Source: Dietzia sp. B32
Lineage (GTDB): Bacteria > Actinomycetota > Actinomycetes > Mycobacteriales > Mycobacteriaceae
Direction: 5' to 3'
Length of the DNA stretch: 64,000 nucleotides
Assembly: GCF_024732245.1 (NCBI RefSeq)
Contig: NZ_CP093845.1
Location: 2,356,001-2,420,000, forward strand
How positions within the stretch are numbered: position 1 is the first letter of the stretch; each line of letters begins with the position of its first letter. The translations under genes were made by a program, and so were the position numbers. The notes under the pieces were generated by a model. The model made no database searches. It saw only the letters and a program-made list of their open reading frames with translations, and had not been told where the DNA came from. Shown here piece by piece: positions 8,431 through 16,508 of the stretch.

Positions 8431-10147
8431 CCGGCCGGCGCCCGTGGAGCTCGTACTCGGCGAGCAGGGCCTCGCGGTCGGCGTCGGTGAGCGGCCGGTA
8501 GACGTCGTCGTCGCCCGCCGCACCGCCACGCAGGTAGACCTCGCCGGGCTCGATCCACGACTCGCGTCGCAGGCTGGGCTTGGAGATCTTGCGGGTCGCG
8601 GTGACCGGCATCTCGGTCATGACGCGGACGAACCGCGGGGCCCACTTGGTGCCCATGTCGGGCTGGGTGCGGCAGAACTCGGAGAACGCGTCGGCGTCGA
8701 ACTCCACGCCGGGTTCGAGCTGGATGGCGGCCATGACCTGGTCGCCGGTGCGCGGGTCCGGGACCGGGTAGACGGCCACGACGAGCACGCCGGGGAACCG
8801 GTCGAGGATGCGTTCGACGGGCCCGGCGGAGAAGTTCTCGCTGTCCACGCGGATCCTGTCACCGGAGCGGCCGGCGAAGTAGAAGTACCCGTCCGCGTCG
8901 CGGTACCCCAGGTCACCGGTGTGGAAGACCTCGCCGATGTTGCGCTCGGCGGTGGCCTCGGGGTTGCGGTAATAGCCTTCGAACAATTTGGCGCCGGTGA
9001 CGTTGCAGATCTCTCCGATCGCCTCGCCGGCGTTGACCAGGCCGCCGTTGGCATCGAACTCGGCCCTGGGGCATTCGTTCTCATCCGCGTCGAGGATCGC
9101 GACGTCCATGTAGGCGCCGGCCACGCCGAGCGCGCCGGGCGGGGTGTCCTCGGTGTGGCTGATCACCACGCCGCCCTCACTGCTGCCGTACGACTCGAGC
9201 GGGGTCACGCCGAAACGACGCTCGAACTCGGTCCGATCGTGGACGGAGGCCTCGGTGCCGAACACGACCCGCAGGCGCGTCTGCTTCTCCTCGGGCACCT
9301 CGGGCTGGGCGAGGATGTAGGACAGTGACCGGCCGACGTAGTTGAAGTAGCTGGCGTTGAACCGCATCACGTCGGGGAGGAACCCGGAGGCGGAGAACTT
9401 GCGGCGCATGGCGAAGGTGCAGCCCACGTACGCCGACGGGGCGAACGCGGCGAAGAGGGCGTTGCCGTGGAACAGTGGCATCGCGCTGTAGGCCACGTCG
9501 TCGCGGACGAGACCCCGGTAGTTGATGGTGCCCATCATCGCCATGCGGCCGGTCGAGCACATGACGGCCTTGGGCGCGCCGGTCGAGCCGGAGGTGAACA
9601 GCAGCGCGAGCAGGGTGTGGGGGTCGCGCGCCTCGGTGGGGTGGAGTTGGGGCTCGGCGCCAGCGTGACCGTCGAGCAGGCCGCGCCACTGCTCGGAGTC
9701 GATGTCGAAGTGCGCGGCGGCGCCGGTGTCGAGGCCTGCGAGCAGGGCGGCGCCGTCGGAGTCGGTGACGATCACGTCGCAGTCCACGCCCCGGATGTCG
9801 GAGGCGAGCTCGGCGCCGCGTCGGGTGGGGTTGATGCCGACGATGGTCACGCCGGCGAGCGCCGCACCACACAGGGTGAACAGGTACTCGGGCACGTTCT
9901 CCAGCAGGATGCCCACGTGGAGGTGCCGGTAGGGGTCGGGTCGGTCCGCGTACGAGTCGGAGTGCTGCTCCGCCCAGCCGCGCAGGATCTCCGCACGGAC
10001 GGCGGCCTCGGCCACGAACTCCCTCCAGGTCCACGCCGAGTCCTCGAACAGCAGCCCCGGATGGTCGTCGGTGGAACGCTCGAGCAGGATGTCGCCGAAG
10101 GTCGCGTGCTGCATGGAGTGGCCGGGATTGAAGGCTGCTGTGGTCAT
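8420..10147 (-). CDS. Fatty-acid/steroid acyl-CoA ligase, FadD17-like
   Basis: Adenylate-forming enzyme that activates a carboxylate with ATP and CoA. From ATG at 10147 it has 575 residues. Motifs seen: P-loop LLFTSGSTGAPKAVMCS, substrate/adenine segment ESYGSSEGG, GDLGYRDADGYFYFAGRSGDR, and the C-terminal ARKISK lysine region. Composition and motif context match mycobacterial FadD17/FadD1 (LNPxRRG-like segment INPTRRGAELASDI). A TACTCT -10 box lies 8 nt before the start. It is paralogous to the ligase at 24869. The natural acid is unknown; steroid side-chain or fatty acids are possible. Confidence 0.88.
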   Translation of the reverse strand: MTTAAFNPGHSMQHATFGDILLERSTDDHPGLLFEDSAWTWREFVAEAAVRAEILRGWAEQHSDSYADRPDPYRHLHVGILLENVPEYLFTLCGAALAGVTIVGINPTRRGAELASDIRGVDCDVIVTDSDGAALLAGLDTGAAAHFDIDSEQWRGLLDGHAGAEPQLHPTEARDPHTLLALLFTSGSTGAPKAVMCSTGRMAMMGTINYRGLVRDDVAYSAMPLFHGNALFAAFAPSAYVGCTFAMRRKFSASGFLPDVMRFNASYFNYVGRSLSYILAQPEVPEEKQTRLRVVFGTEASVHDRTEFERRFGVTPLESYGSSEGGVVISHTEDTPPGALGVAGAYMDVAILDADENECPRAEFDANGGLVNAGEAIGEICNVTGAKLFEGYYRNPEATAERNIGEVFHTGDLGYRDADGYFYFAGRSGDRIRVDSENFSAGPVERILDRFPGVLVVAVYPVPDPRTGDQVMAAIQLEPGVEFDADAFSEFCRTQPDMGTKWAPRFVRVMTEMPVTATRKISKPSLRRESWIEPGEVYLRGGAAGDDDVYRPLTDADREALLAEYELHGRRPAGV

Positions 10148-10155
10148 GAATTCGG

Positions 10156-10161
10156 AGAGTA
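10156..10161 (-). promoter_or_regulatory. Probable -10 box (TACTCT) of the fadD-like gene
   Basis: The minus-strand TACTCT ends 8 nt before the ATG at 10147. No Shine-Dalgarno sequence is visible. Confidence 0.35.
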
Positions 10162-10323
10162 GGCGACCCGGCCACGGCGCACAGGCGAAACGGCCAGCAA
10201 CTTTGACAGGTGTCAGCATTACGGTCGCCGGGGCCCACCCGGTGGGCGCGGCCGGCCGGCATCAGGTAGGAACGAGGCGATGGCGCGCCACGTGGGCGCG
10301 CGGGGATCGAACAGGGGCGTGGG

Positions 10324-11184
10324 ATGGTCGGCGAACAGGGCGGGAACGTCGACGTGGACGTGGAATCGGGTGTCGTTTGGGGATCCGACGACGACGAGGT
10401 CGGTCTCGACCGGGACGGGTTCGTCGTCAGCGAGGTCCGACTCACCAGCGTCCACAACTTCCGGGACGTGGCCGGCCCGGGCTACGCACTCCGTCCGTCC
10501 GGTTCGATGGCCCGCGGGGTCGTCTACCGGTCCACGACCCTCGCCGTGGGCGACGAGGACCTCGCGGTTCTCGAGAGGCTCGGCGTCTCCACCGTCGTCG
10601 ACCTGCGCACGGGCGCCGAGATCGACAAGCATCCCGACGTGGTCCCCGCCGGGGCCGAGTACGTGCCCGTCGACGTCCTGGGTGGTCACACCTCCGCCGC
10701 GACCCTCACCGCGTCCGGACTGGGCGGGGCCGAGGAGGCGCGCCGCGAGATGGCCTCGACCTACGAGCGGTTCGTGGTGGGTGACCACGAGCGCCGGGCG
10801 TTCGGGCGTGCCGTCCACGCGGTGGCGGTGTCGTCCGGCCCGGCGATCGTGCACTGCACGGCCGGGAAGGACCGCACCGGCTGGATCTCCGCACTGCTCC
10901 AGTTGCTCGCCGGGGTGCGCGAGGAGGACGTGGTGGCCGACTACCTGCTGACCAGGGAGATGTCCGCGGACTTCGTCTCCTCCGTCCGCACCTACGTGCA
11001 GGCCGAGATGCCCGACAAACTCGAGGCCATCGAGGTGCTCATCGGTGTCGAGGAGGCCAACCTCCGCCTCTCCTTGGACGCACTGGCCAGAGAGTTCGGC
11101 GACGCGCGGCGGTATCTCGTGGAGGGCGCCGGCATGGACGACGCTGCCGTGGACGAATTGTCGGCCCGACTCAGGCGGGGATGA
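10324..11184 (+). CDS. PtpB-like protein tyrosine/phosphoinositide phosphatase
   Basis: 286 residues. The phosphatase P-loop HCTAGKDRTG holds the nucleophile Cys178 and Arg184, as in Mycobacterium MptpB (HCFAGKDRTG), a broad tyrosine, serine and phosphoinositide phosphatase. The N-terminal NFRDVAGPG and YRSTTLA motifs and the central VVDLRTGAE are typical of this dual-specificity family. No signal peptide is seen. The N-terminal 35 residues are acidic and poorly conserved in character, so the true start could be further downstream. The last codons and the stop lie in a 15-bp tandem repeat. It is monocistronic, converging on the next gene. Confidence 0.85.
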   Translation: MVGEQGGNVDVDVESGVVWGSDDDEVGLDRDGFVVSEVRLTSVHNFRDVAGPGYALRPSGSMARGVVYRSTTLAVGDEDLAVLERLGVSTVVDLRTGAEIDKHPDVVPAGAEYVPVDVLGGHTSAATLTASGLGGAEEARREMASTYERFVVGDHERRAFGRAVHAVAVSSGPAIVHCTAGKDRTGWISALLQLLAGVREEDVVADYLLTREMSADFVSSVRTYVQAEMPDKLEAIEVLIGVEEANLRLSLDALAREFGDARRYLVEGAGMDDAAVDELSARLRRG

Positions 11185-11227
11185 CTCGGGCGGGCGTGAC
11201 CCGGGCGGGGATGACTCAGGCGGCGAT
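11168..11227 (+). repeat. 15-bp tandem repeat (4 copies) across two convergent gene ends
   Basis: Copies at 11168-11182, 11183-11197, 11198-11212 and 11213-11227 share ga(c)tc/ccgggcggg-type sequence. The phosphatase TGA (11182-11184) falls at the first copy boundary. The last copy codes for the C-terminus of the opposite-strand gene. Confidence 0.85.
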
Positions 11228-11554
11228 GACCAGCGCGCCGACGACGCCGCCGAACCCGATCGCCTGGAGCACGACCGCGACCGTCCGGCCGAGTTCGGTG
11301 CGGGCCGCGGCGTGGACGCGGGGGCCGGCCAGGGTGACGGCGAAGACCATGATGATGGCGGCGACCGCGGTGAGGGAACCGGCCAGCCGGGAGGCGACCC
11401 CGTACACCGCGGCGGTCCCGAGTAGCCCGCCCGCCAGGGCGGCGATGATCGTCGTCAGGGGCGCCGGGAAGACGGTGGCACTGGTGTCGACGTCCGGGGT
11501 CGCCGTGCCGGTGTCGTCCGGCCACCGTTCCTCGAGCATCAGGGTGGTGCGCAT
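11216..11554 (-). CDS. Small membrane protein, unknown function
   Basis: 112 residues from ATG at 11554, chosen because a TAGGGT -10 box ends 7 nt upstream. A hydrophilic N-terminus of about 30 residues is followed by three hydrophobic segments (FPAPLTTIIAALAGGLLG; AGSLTAVAAIIMVFAVTLAG; TVAVVLQAIGFGGVVGALVI). No domain is recognised. It lies between a phosphatase and a GyrA-like-segment gene with no obvious link to either. Confidence 0.6.
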   Translation of the reverse strand: MRTTLMLEERWPDDTGTATPDVDTSATVFPAPLTTIIAALAGGLLGTAAVYGVASRLAGSLTAVAAIIMVFAVTLAGPRVHAAARTELGRTVAVVLQAIGFGGVVGALVIAA

Positions 11555-11561
11555 ACCTCGG

Positions 11562-11567
11562 ACCCTA
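11562..11567 (-). promoter_or_regulatory. Probable -10 box (TAGGGT), leaderless start
   Basis: The minus-strand TAGGGT ends 7 nt before the ATG at 11554. Confidence 0.4.
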
Positions 11568-11806
11568 CGTACTGATCCCGGCGTGAACTTCGGTGATAGC
11601 TGAGCGTTCGCTTTCTGCACTGTCGGCGCTGGTCAGGCCCTCGCATGGGCGGGGAGAGATCGGTCACATGTGGCGACCTTCCCGCCCTTCCGGTGGCCGC
11701 AGCGAAGGGCCGTCCTGGATCCGCCACGGGGGCGCGGGCGGGCGTAGGATTCCCGGGGATCTCGGGGGGGCGGACGTGTGGTTCGTCGACAGAAGTGGGG
11801 GTTGTC

Positions 11807-13036
11807 GTGGGCGCTGCGCGCGCTGTCGGAGGATGGTTCGAACCCGGTGACGACATCGGGCGGGCCTGGGACGAGGCGGAGGCGATCCTCCGTGCGTGTG
11901 AGGACCTGGACGGGGTCATGGCGGTGATCCGCGATGCCGAATCCCCGGTCGAGGCGCGCCGGGCTCTCAAGCTGGGCTTCGGCTTCACCGGCCGTCAGGC
12001 CGCCCTGTTGCTCACCCTGCCGGTGATGGCGTTCACCCGCTCGGAGCGCTCGCGCATGGCCGAGAGCCGCCGGGCGCGAGTTGACCTGCTGGCCGACGTC
12101 ACCGGGATACTGCCCGCCATCCGCGACGACGTGCCCCCGGCGGGCCTCCCCGCCGACGTGCCCCCAGCGGGCCTCCCCGCCGACGTGGCCCCAGCGGGCC
12201 TCCCCACCGGCGTGGCCCCGGTTGCCGACGAGGCCTGGACCGGCGGCAGCGAGTGGGGCGAGGAGTTCGACGGCGCTCTCGCGCACATCAGCTCGGCGAT
12301 GCAGGCGCCCTGGTCACCTGCCGGGCCCGCGACTCACCCGTACCCATCGGTGCCCGAGCCGCGGGATCCCGACATCGCGTCCCACACTCCGTCCGACGCC
12401 GGTGGCCGATCGAGCTCCCGGCGGCGGTCGATGGCGCGACAGGACGACACCTCGGCGGTGCTCGACGAGCAGATCGGGGAGCTGACCGACGCGATCGCCG
12501 AGCTTCTCCGGGTGACGCCGCACACCGTCCGGGCAGACACCGGGCCGGGTGACGATCCCCGGTTTTCGGGCAGTTCGTCCGGCGCGCTTCTCGACAGTTG
12601 CGGCGTCGATGACGCCACCGGCATCCGCACCCTGTTGTGGCACCTGAGCAGGACCGGTCTCGAGACGGTGGAGGGGTTGTTCCCGTTCGCGGACCCGCTG
12701 AGCGCCGCGCGGGGATTCGCCGTGCAGGCCGCGCGGTTCGAGGCGGCGATGGGCAGCGGCACTCTCGGGTCCGAGCCGGGTGGTGACGCGACGTGGGCGG
12801 GTCGGTTGTGGCCGCTGGCCGAGCGCAGCGGGTACGGCTACGCGGTCTCCTATCGCGCCGGTCCGGACGCAGGCTCGGTCTGGGCCTACGGTGGGGGTCA
12901 ACCGCTGCACCGGATATGGGACTCGGTCGTGGACCTGCTGGTCGAGCTCTACCAGGCCGTCACGGTGGGTGCACCGTGCGACTCGGCACTCGCCGCGGTC
13001 GTGGACGGCCGCGTGGTGTGGACCAACCTGGGCTGA
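11807..13036 (+). CDS. Protein with a GyrA-like helical segment and Pro-rich repeats
   Basis: About 409 residues if translation begins at GTG 11807; the start is uncertain. Residues about 15-85 resemble the helical exit-gate region of GyrA/ParC: a LDGVMAVIRDAESPVEAR segment, then a Gln-Ala-centred stretch (GRQAALLLTL) and an ERSRM-type helix, in the same order and spacing as gyrase A. The catalytic tyrosine domain and C-terminal beta-propeller of gyrase are absent. A 9-residue repeat (PPAGLPADV) follows, then a C-terminal domain ending in VVDGRVVWTNLG that I do not recognise. It could be a domesticated gyrase fragment that binds gyrase or DNA; this is inference. Confidence 0.6.
   Translation: MGAARAVGGWFEPGDDIGRAWDEAEAILRACEDLDGVMAVIRDAESPVEARRALKLGFGFTGRQAALLLTLPVMAFTRSERSRMAESRRARVDLLADVTGILPAIRDDVPPAGLPADVPPAGLPADVAPAGLPTGVAPVADEAWTGGSEWGEEFDGALAHISSAMQAPWSPAGPATHPYPSVPEPRDPDIASHTPSDAGGRSSSRRRSMARQDDTSAVLDEQIGELTDAIAELLRVTPHTVRADTGPGDDPRFSGSSSGALLDSCGVDDATGIRTLLWHLSRTGLETVEGLFPFADPLSAARGFAVQAARFEAAMGSGTLGSEPGGDATWAGRLWPLAERSGYGYAVSYRAGPDAGSVWAYGGGQPLHRIWDSVVDLLVELYQAVTVGAPCDSALAAVVDGRVVWTNLG
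12131..12211 (+). repeat. 27-bp in-frame tandem repeat, three copies
   Basis: Copies at 12131-12157, 12158-12184 and 12185-12211 encode nearly identical nine-residue Pro/Ala/Gly-rich units forming a linker. Confidence 0.9.
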
Positions 13037-13073
13037 CCTCGTCGGTACCCGCCCCGCCCCCCGGGCCGCCCCG

Positions 13074-16000
13074 TCAGCCCAGGTCGCGGGCCACCACCGT
13101 CGGGCGGGCCCCGCGGCAGAAGACCAGCTCGATCCGCCCCACCGATCTGCCGACGGAGCCACCGAGCAGCTCGGCGTAGGCGCACAGCTGGAGTAGGTAC
13201 TCGTCGACGGTGCCGACGGTGACGGCGACGTCGGTCTTGTAGTCGATGATCGTCAACGAGCCGTCGGCTTCCTCCATCACGAGGTCGACGACCCCGTCCA
13301 CCGCCACCGTCGTCCCATCGGCGGTGCTGAGCGGACCCGCCACGGGCAGCTCAGCCCAGTGGGTCCGGGCCGCCGCGCGTCGGACGGGCTCGGAGGTCAG
13401 GGCAGTTCTCGCGACGGAGACCATCTCCGCGACGGCTTCGGGGTTGCGGCTCCCGCGAAGCCCGCCTCCCGACCCGAGGGCCACCAGTTGGTCGGCCGCC
13501 CACCGTTCCCAATCCGCGATCGCGGAGACGGGGTCAGCGGTCGGTCCGAGCAGTCGACTGAGGTCGGTGTGCTCGGCGAGGTGATGCACGGCGGTGCCGA
13601 CGTCGGGTCCGGAGGCCAGCGGGGTGCCCCGCGGTGCGGGAGGGAGCTCCTCCGGCCGTGTCGGGGCGGGTCCGAACCGATCGCGCAGCGCGGAGGCCAG
13701 CAGTTCGGGAAGCGGGCGCGGTTCCCGAGCCTCGTCGTCGCGGGCGTCGTCATCGGTTCCGACGGGCCCGGCAGCGGCGTCCGGGTGCACGATCCGGGTC
13801 GCCGACCAGCCGGCGCGCTCGGCGGACCTCGCCGAGATCTGTCGGCTGCGTTCGGTCCACGCCGATTCCTCTGGCACGTCGACGGCGGGCGCGGGGGCGG
13901 GCTCGAGCAGGTTCTCGCCGTAGTCGATCAGAGGGGGAGCATCGGCGTCCTCGACCACCGATCCGAGGAGGGCACCCCAGACGTCGGCCTTGGGTTTGCC
14001 GCTCTTGTTGAGGATGTAGCCGTGGCCGGAGACGGCGAGGCGGCTCTCCGCGCGGGTCGTGGCGACATAGAGCAGGCGGATGCGCTCGGCGCGGGCGTGC
14101 TGCTTCTCCAGGTCGGCTGCGGTGGTGAACGCGGGGTCGCGGACGGCAGCGGAGAAGGAGACCGCGGGTAGGGCGGGCTGATCGTCGGTCCACAGGAGCC
14201 GGCCCTGGTTGGTCGGCCAGCCCCGACTCATCCCGGCCACGATGACCATCGGGTACTCCAGACCCTTGGACGCGTGGATGGTGGTGATGCGGACGGCGTC
14301 CACCCCGATCTCCGGGATGGCGGGCTCGGGGACGCGCGCGTCCTCGGCGGTCAGTGTCAACGCCCAGTCGGCGTACTCGCGCAGGTCGGCCCGAGAGGGG
14401 TCGGCGGCGGACTCCTCCCACTGCCAGGCGTGCTCGATCACGAACCGGATCCGTCGCCACAGGTCGTGCCTGCGGGGGGATTCGGCGACCGATTCGAAGA
14501 CCATGCGGTCGTGAACGAGCTTCTCCAGTAGCTCGCCGGGGCGACGGGTGTCGCGGGGCAGCGCGGAGAGGTAGTCCATCGCCTCCGCGACGGGGGACGT
14601 CGCGAGGCCCGACGGTGCCGGTGCGCCGGGAGCCCAGGTGCCGCCGGCGGCGCGCCAGCGTAGGAGGTCGTCGTCACCGCAGCCGAACAGGGGAGACCTC
14701 AGCGCACCCACGAGGGAGGCTTCGTCGGCGGTATTGGCCAGGGCGCGCACGGCCAGGAGGAGGTCGCGGATCTCGGGTGTCCCGTAGACGATCGAGGACG
14801 CTTCGGCGCGGTAGTCGATCCCGGCGTGGTCCAGGCAGGTCTCGAGCATGCGCAGCGACCCGCGCGACGGGAGCAGAATCGCGATGTCGCCCAGTCGTAG
14901 CGGGGTCTGCTGTCCGTCCTTCGATTCGTGGGTCCAGCCCTCCCTGATGGCGGTGGCGATGACCCTCGCCACATCGGAGGCCTCGGTCCACTGGCGCTCG
15001 GTGGTCTCCTTCGAGTCGGGTGGGCAGTGTTCCGGAACATCCGCGGTGCGGAAGACGAACGGAGCCGGACCGTGGGCGGGGTTGTACCGCGGCCTCGTCG
15101 GTGCGGGTTCGAGGTCGCGGTACTCGGGTTGGACGCCGTCCGAGGGGGTGAGCACCTCGGAGAACACGTCGTTGACCCAGTTCAGGACGGGGCGCGAACA
15201 CCGGAAATTGGTGCTCAACCGCTCGACCTCGACACCGGACCCGCTGCTGCCCCGAGCCCGGAGGTAGGTGCCGATGTCCGCGCGGCGGAACCGGTAGATG
15301 GACTGCTTGGGGTCCCCGACGGTGAAGAGACGGCCGGGCTCGGGGCCGGAACCGTCGGCTGCGGTGGTGAGGAGCTCGGCGATGTCCAACTGGATGGGGT
15401 CGGTGTCCTGGAACTCATCGATGAGGATCCGCCGGTAGCGCTCCCGGACCCGCTCGCGGACCGTCGGGTTCCGGAGTAGTTCGCGCGCCAGGACGAGCTG
15501 GTCGTGGAACTGCAGCGTGCCGTGACGCTGCCGGTCGGCGGCGTGCCGGCGAACCACCGGGATGAGGACGTCGAGCACGACGGCGATGCGTGGGCGCCAA
15601 TGCTCTGCGAGGAGCGCGTTGCAGACACCGTGGAGTTGCTTGATCTCCTCCTTGATGCCCTTGACCACGTCGGCGCCGCCCCAGCTGGCGCCCTTGCCGA
15701 CGTTGCCGACTTTGACCTGCTGCCTCAGCAGCTCCATCCATGAGGGTGACGCGGACGGGTCCGTCGTAGCGTCCTGCAGGTTCGCCAGCCAGGCTTCGTG
15801 CTCGCCGAGGACGGCGTAGAGCTTGTCCGTCTCGTCCTGACAGGAGTCCCGCCACCCGACGATCGACCCGACGGCGTCGATGACCTTCGCCAGGTCAGGG
15901 GAGACGGGTAGTTCGACGGCCCCGGTGTACAGCGGATCGGTGGGCAGGCGGTCCCAGTCCCGGTGCAGGGCCTCGACGACCTCGCGGAAGGCGGTGGGGC

Positions 16001-16508
16001 TCACGCCCGCGTCGAGCATGTCGTCGACGGCTCGCGCCAGGTTGCCCGACCGGGCGGCGGACGGGCCGCTCCCGAACAGGAGGGTCGCGCACTCCTGCCA
16101 CATGGCTTCCACGGCGGCGGCCTCGGCGGTGTCCTGCTGGACGGTGACCCTCGGCGGGATCCCCGCCTCGAGGGGATTCTCCGAGAGCAGTCGCAGGGCG
16201 AAGGAGTGCAACGTGCCGATGGCGGCGGTGTCGAGTCCTGCGAGGGCGGCATCGGCGCGGTGTTCGCCGTCCGCGCGCTCTTCGACCAGCTTCACGCGGA
16301 GGCGGTCGCGGAGCTCGGCGGCCGCCTTCTCGGTGAAGGTGATCGCGGCGATCTGTTCGACGCGCACGGCGTCGTTCAGCAGGAGGGTGCTGAGGCGCTC
16401 GACCAGCGCGTGGGTCTTGCCGGTGCCGGCGCCGGCCTCCACGAACAGGGTCGCGGAGGTGTCCGACTGCACGCGGAGACGGGCGGCCTCGTCGGGGAAG
16501 TGGCTCAT
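13074..16508 (-). CDS. UvrD-type helicase-nuclease, AddA-like subunit
   Basis: 1144 residues from ATG at 16508, which overlaps the upstream stop (ATGA). It is an SF1A ATP-dependent DNA helicase with the Walker A site VEAGAGTGKTHALVERL near the N-terminus, helicase motif II LIDEFQDTDPIQLDI, motif V RITTIHASKGLEYPMVIVAG and motif VI LLYVATTRAESRL. A C-terminal PD-(D/E)xK nuclease has VDGVVDLVMEE followed by IIDYKTD. With its partner at 16505-19429 it should process double-strand breaks for recombination, as AddAB/RecBCD do. The two genes form a translationally coupled operon. Confidence 0.88.
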   Translation of the reverse strand: MSHFPDEAARLRVQSDTSATLFVEAGAGTGKTHALVERLSTLLLNDAVRVEQIAAITFTEKAAAELRDRLRVKLVEERADGEHRADAALAGLDTAAIGTLHSFALRLLSENPLEAGIPPRVTVQQDTAEAAAVEAMWQECATLLFGSGPSAARSGNLARAVDDMLDAGVSPTAFREVVEALHRDWDRLPTDPLYTGAVELPVSPDLAKVIDAVGSIVGWRDSCQDETDKLYAVLGEHEAWLANLQDATTDPSASPSWMELLRQQVKVGNVGKGASWGGADVVKGIKEEIKQLHGVCNALLAEHWRPRIAVVLDVLIPVVRRHAADRQRHGTLQFHDQLVLARELLRNPTVRERVRERYRRILIDEFQDTDPIQLDIAELLTTAADGSGPEPGRLFTVGDPKQSIYRFRRADIGTYLRARGSSGSGVEVERLSTNFRCSRPVLNWVNDVFSEVLTPSDGVQPEYRDLEPAPTRPRYNPAHGPAPFVFRTADVPEHCPPDSKETTERQWTEASDVARVIATAIREGWTHESKDGQQTPLRLGDIAILLPSRGSLRMLETCLDHAGIDYRAEASSIVYGTPEIRDLLLAVRALANTADEASLVGALRSPLFGCGDDDLLRWRAAGGTWAPGAPAPSGLATSPVAEAMDYLSALPRDTRRPGELLEKLVHDRMVFESVAESPRRHDLWRRIRFVIEHAWQWEESAADPSRADLREYADWALTLTAEDARVPEPAIPEIGVDAVRITTIHASKGLEYPMVIVAGMSRGWPTNQGRLLWTDDQPALPAVSFSAAVRDPAFTTAADLEKQHARAERIRLLYVATTRAESRLAVSGHGYILNKSGKPKADVWGALLGSVVEDADAPPLIDYGENLLEPAPAPAVDVPEESAWTERSRQISARSAERAGWSATRIVHPDAAAGPVGTDDDARDDEAREPRPLPELLASALRDRFGPAPTRPEELPPAPRGTPLASGPDVGTAVHHLAEHTDLSRLLGPTADPVSAIADWERWAADQLVALGSGGGLRGSRNPEAVAEMVSVARTALTSEPVRRAAARTHWAELPVAGPLSTADGTTVAVDGVVDLVMEEADGSLTIIDYKTDVAVTVGTVDEYLLQLCAYAELLGGSVGRSVGRIELVFCRGARPTVVARDLG

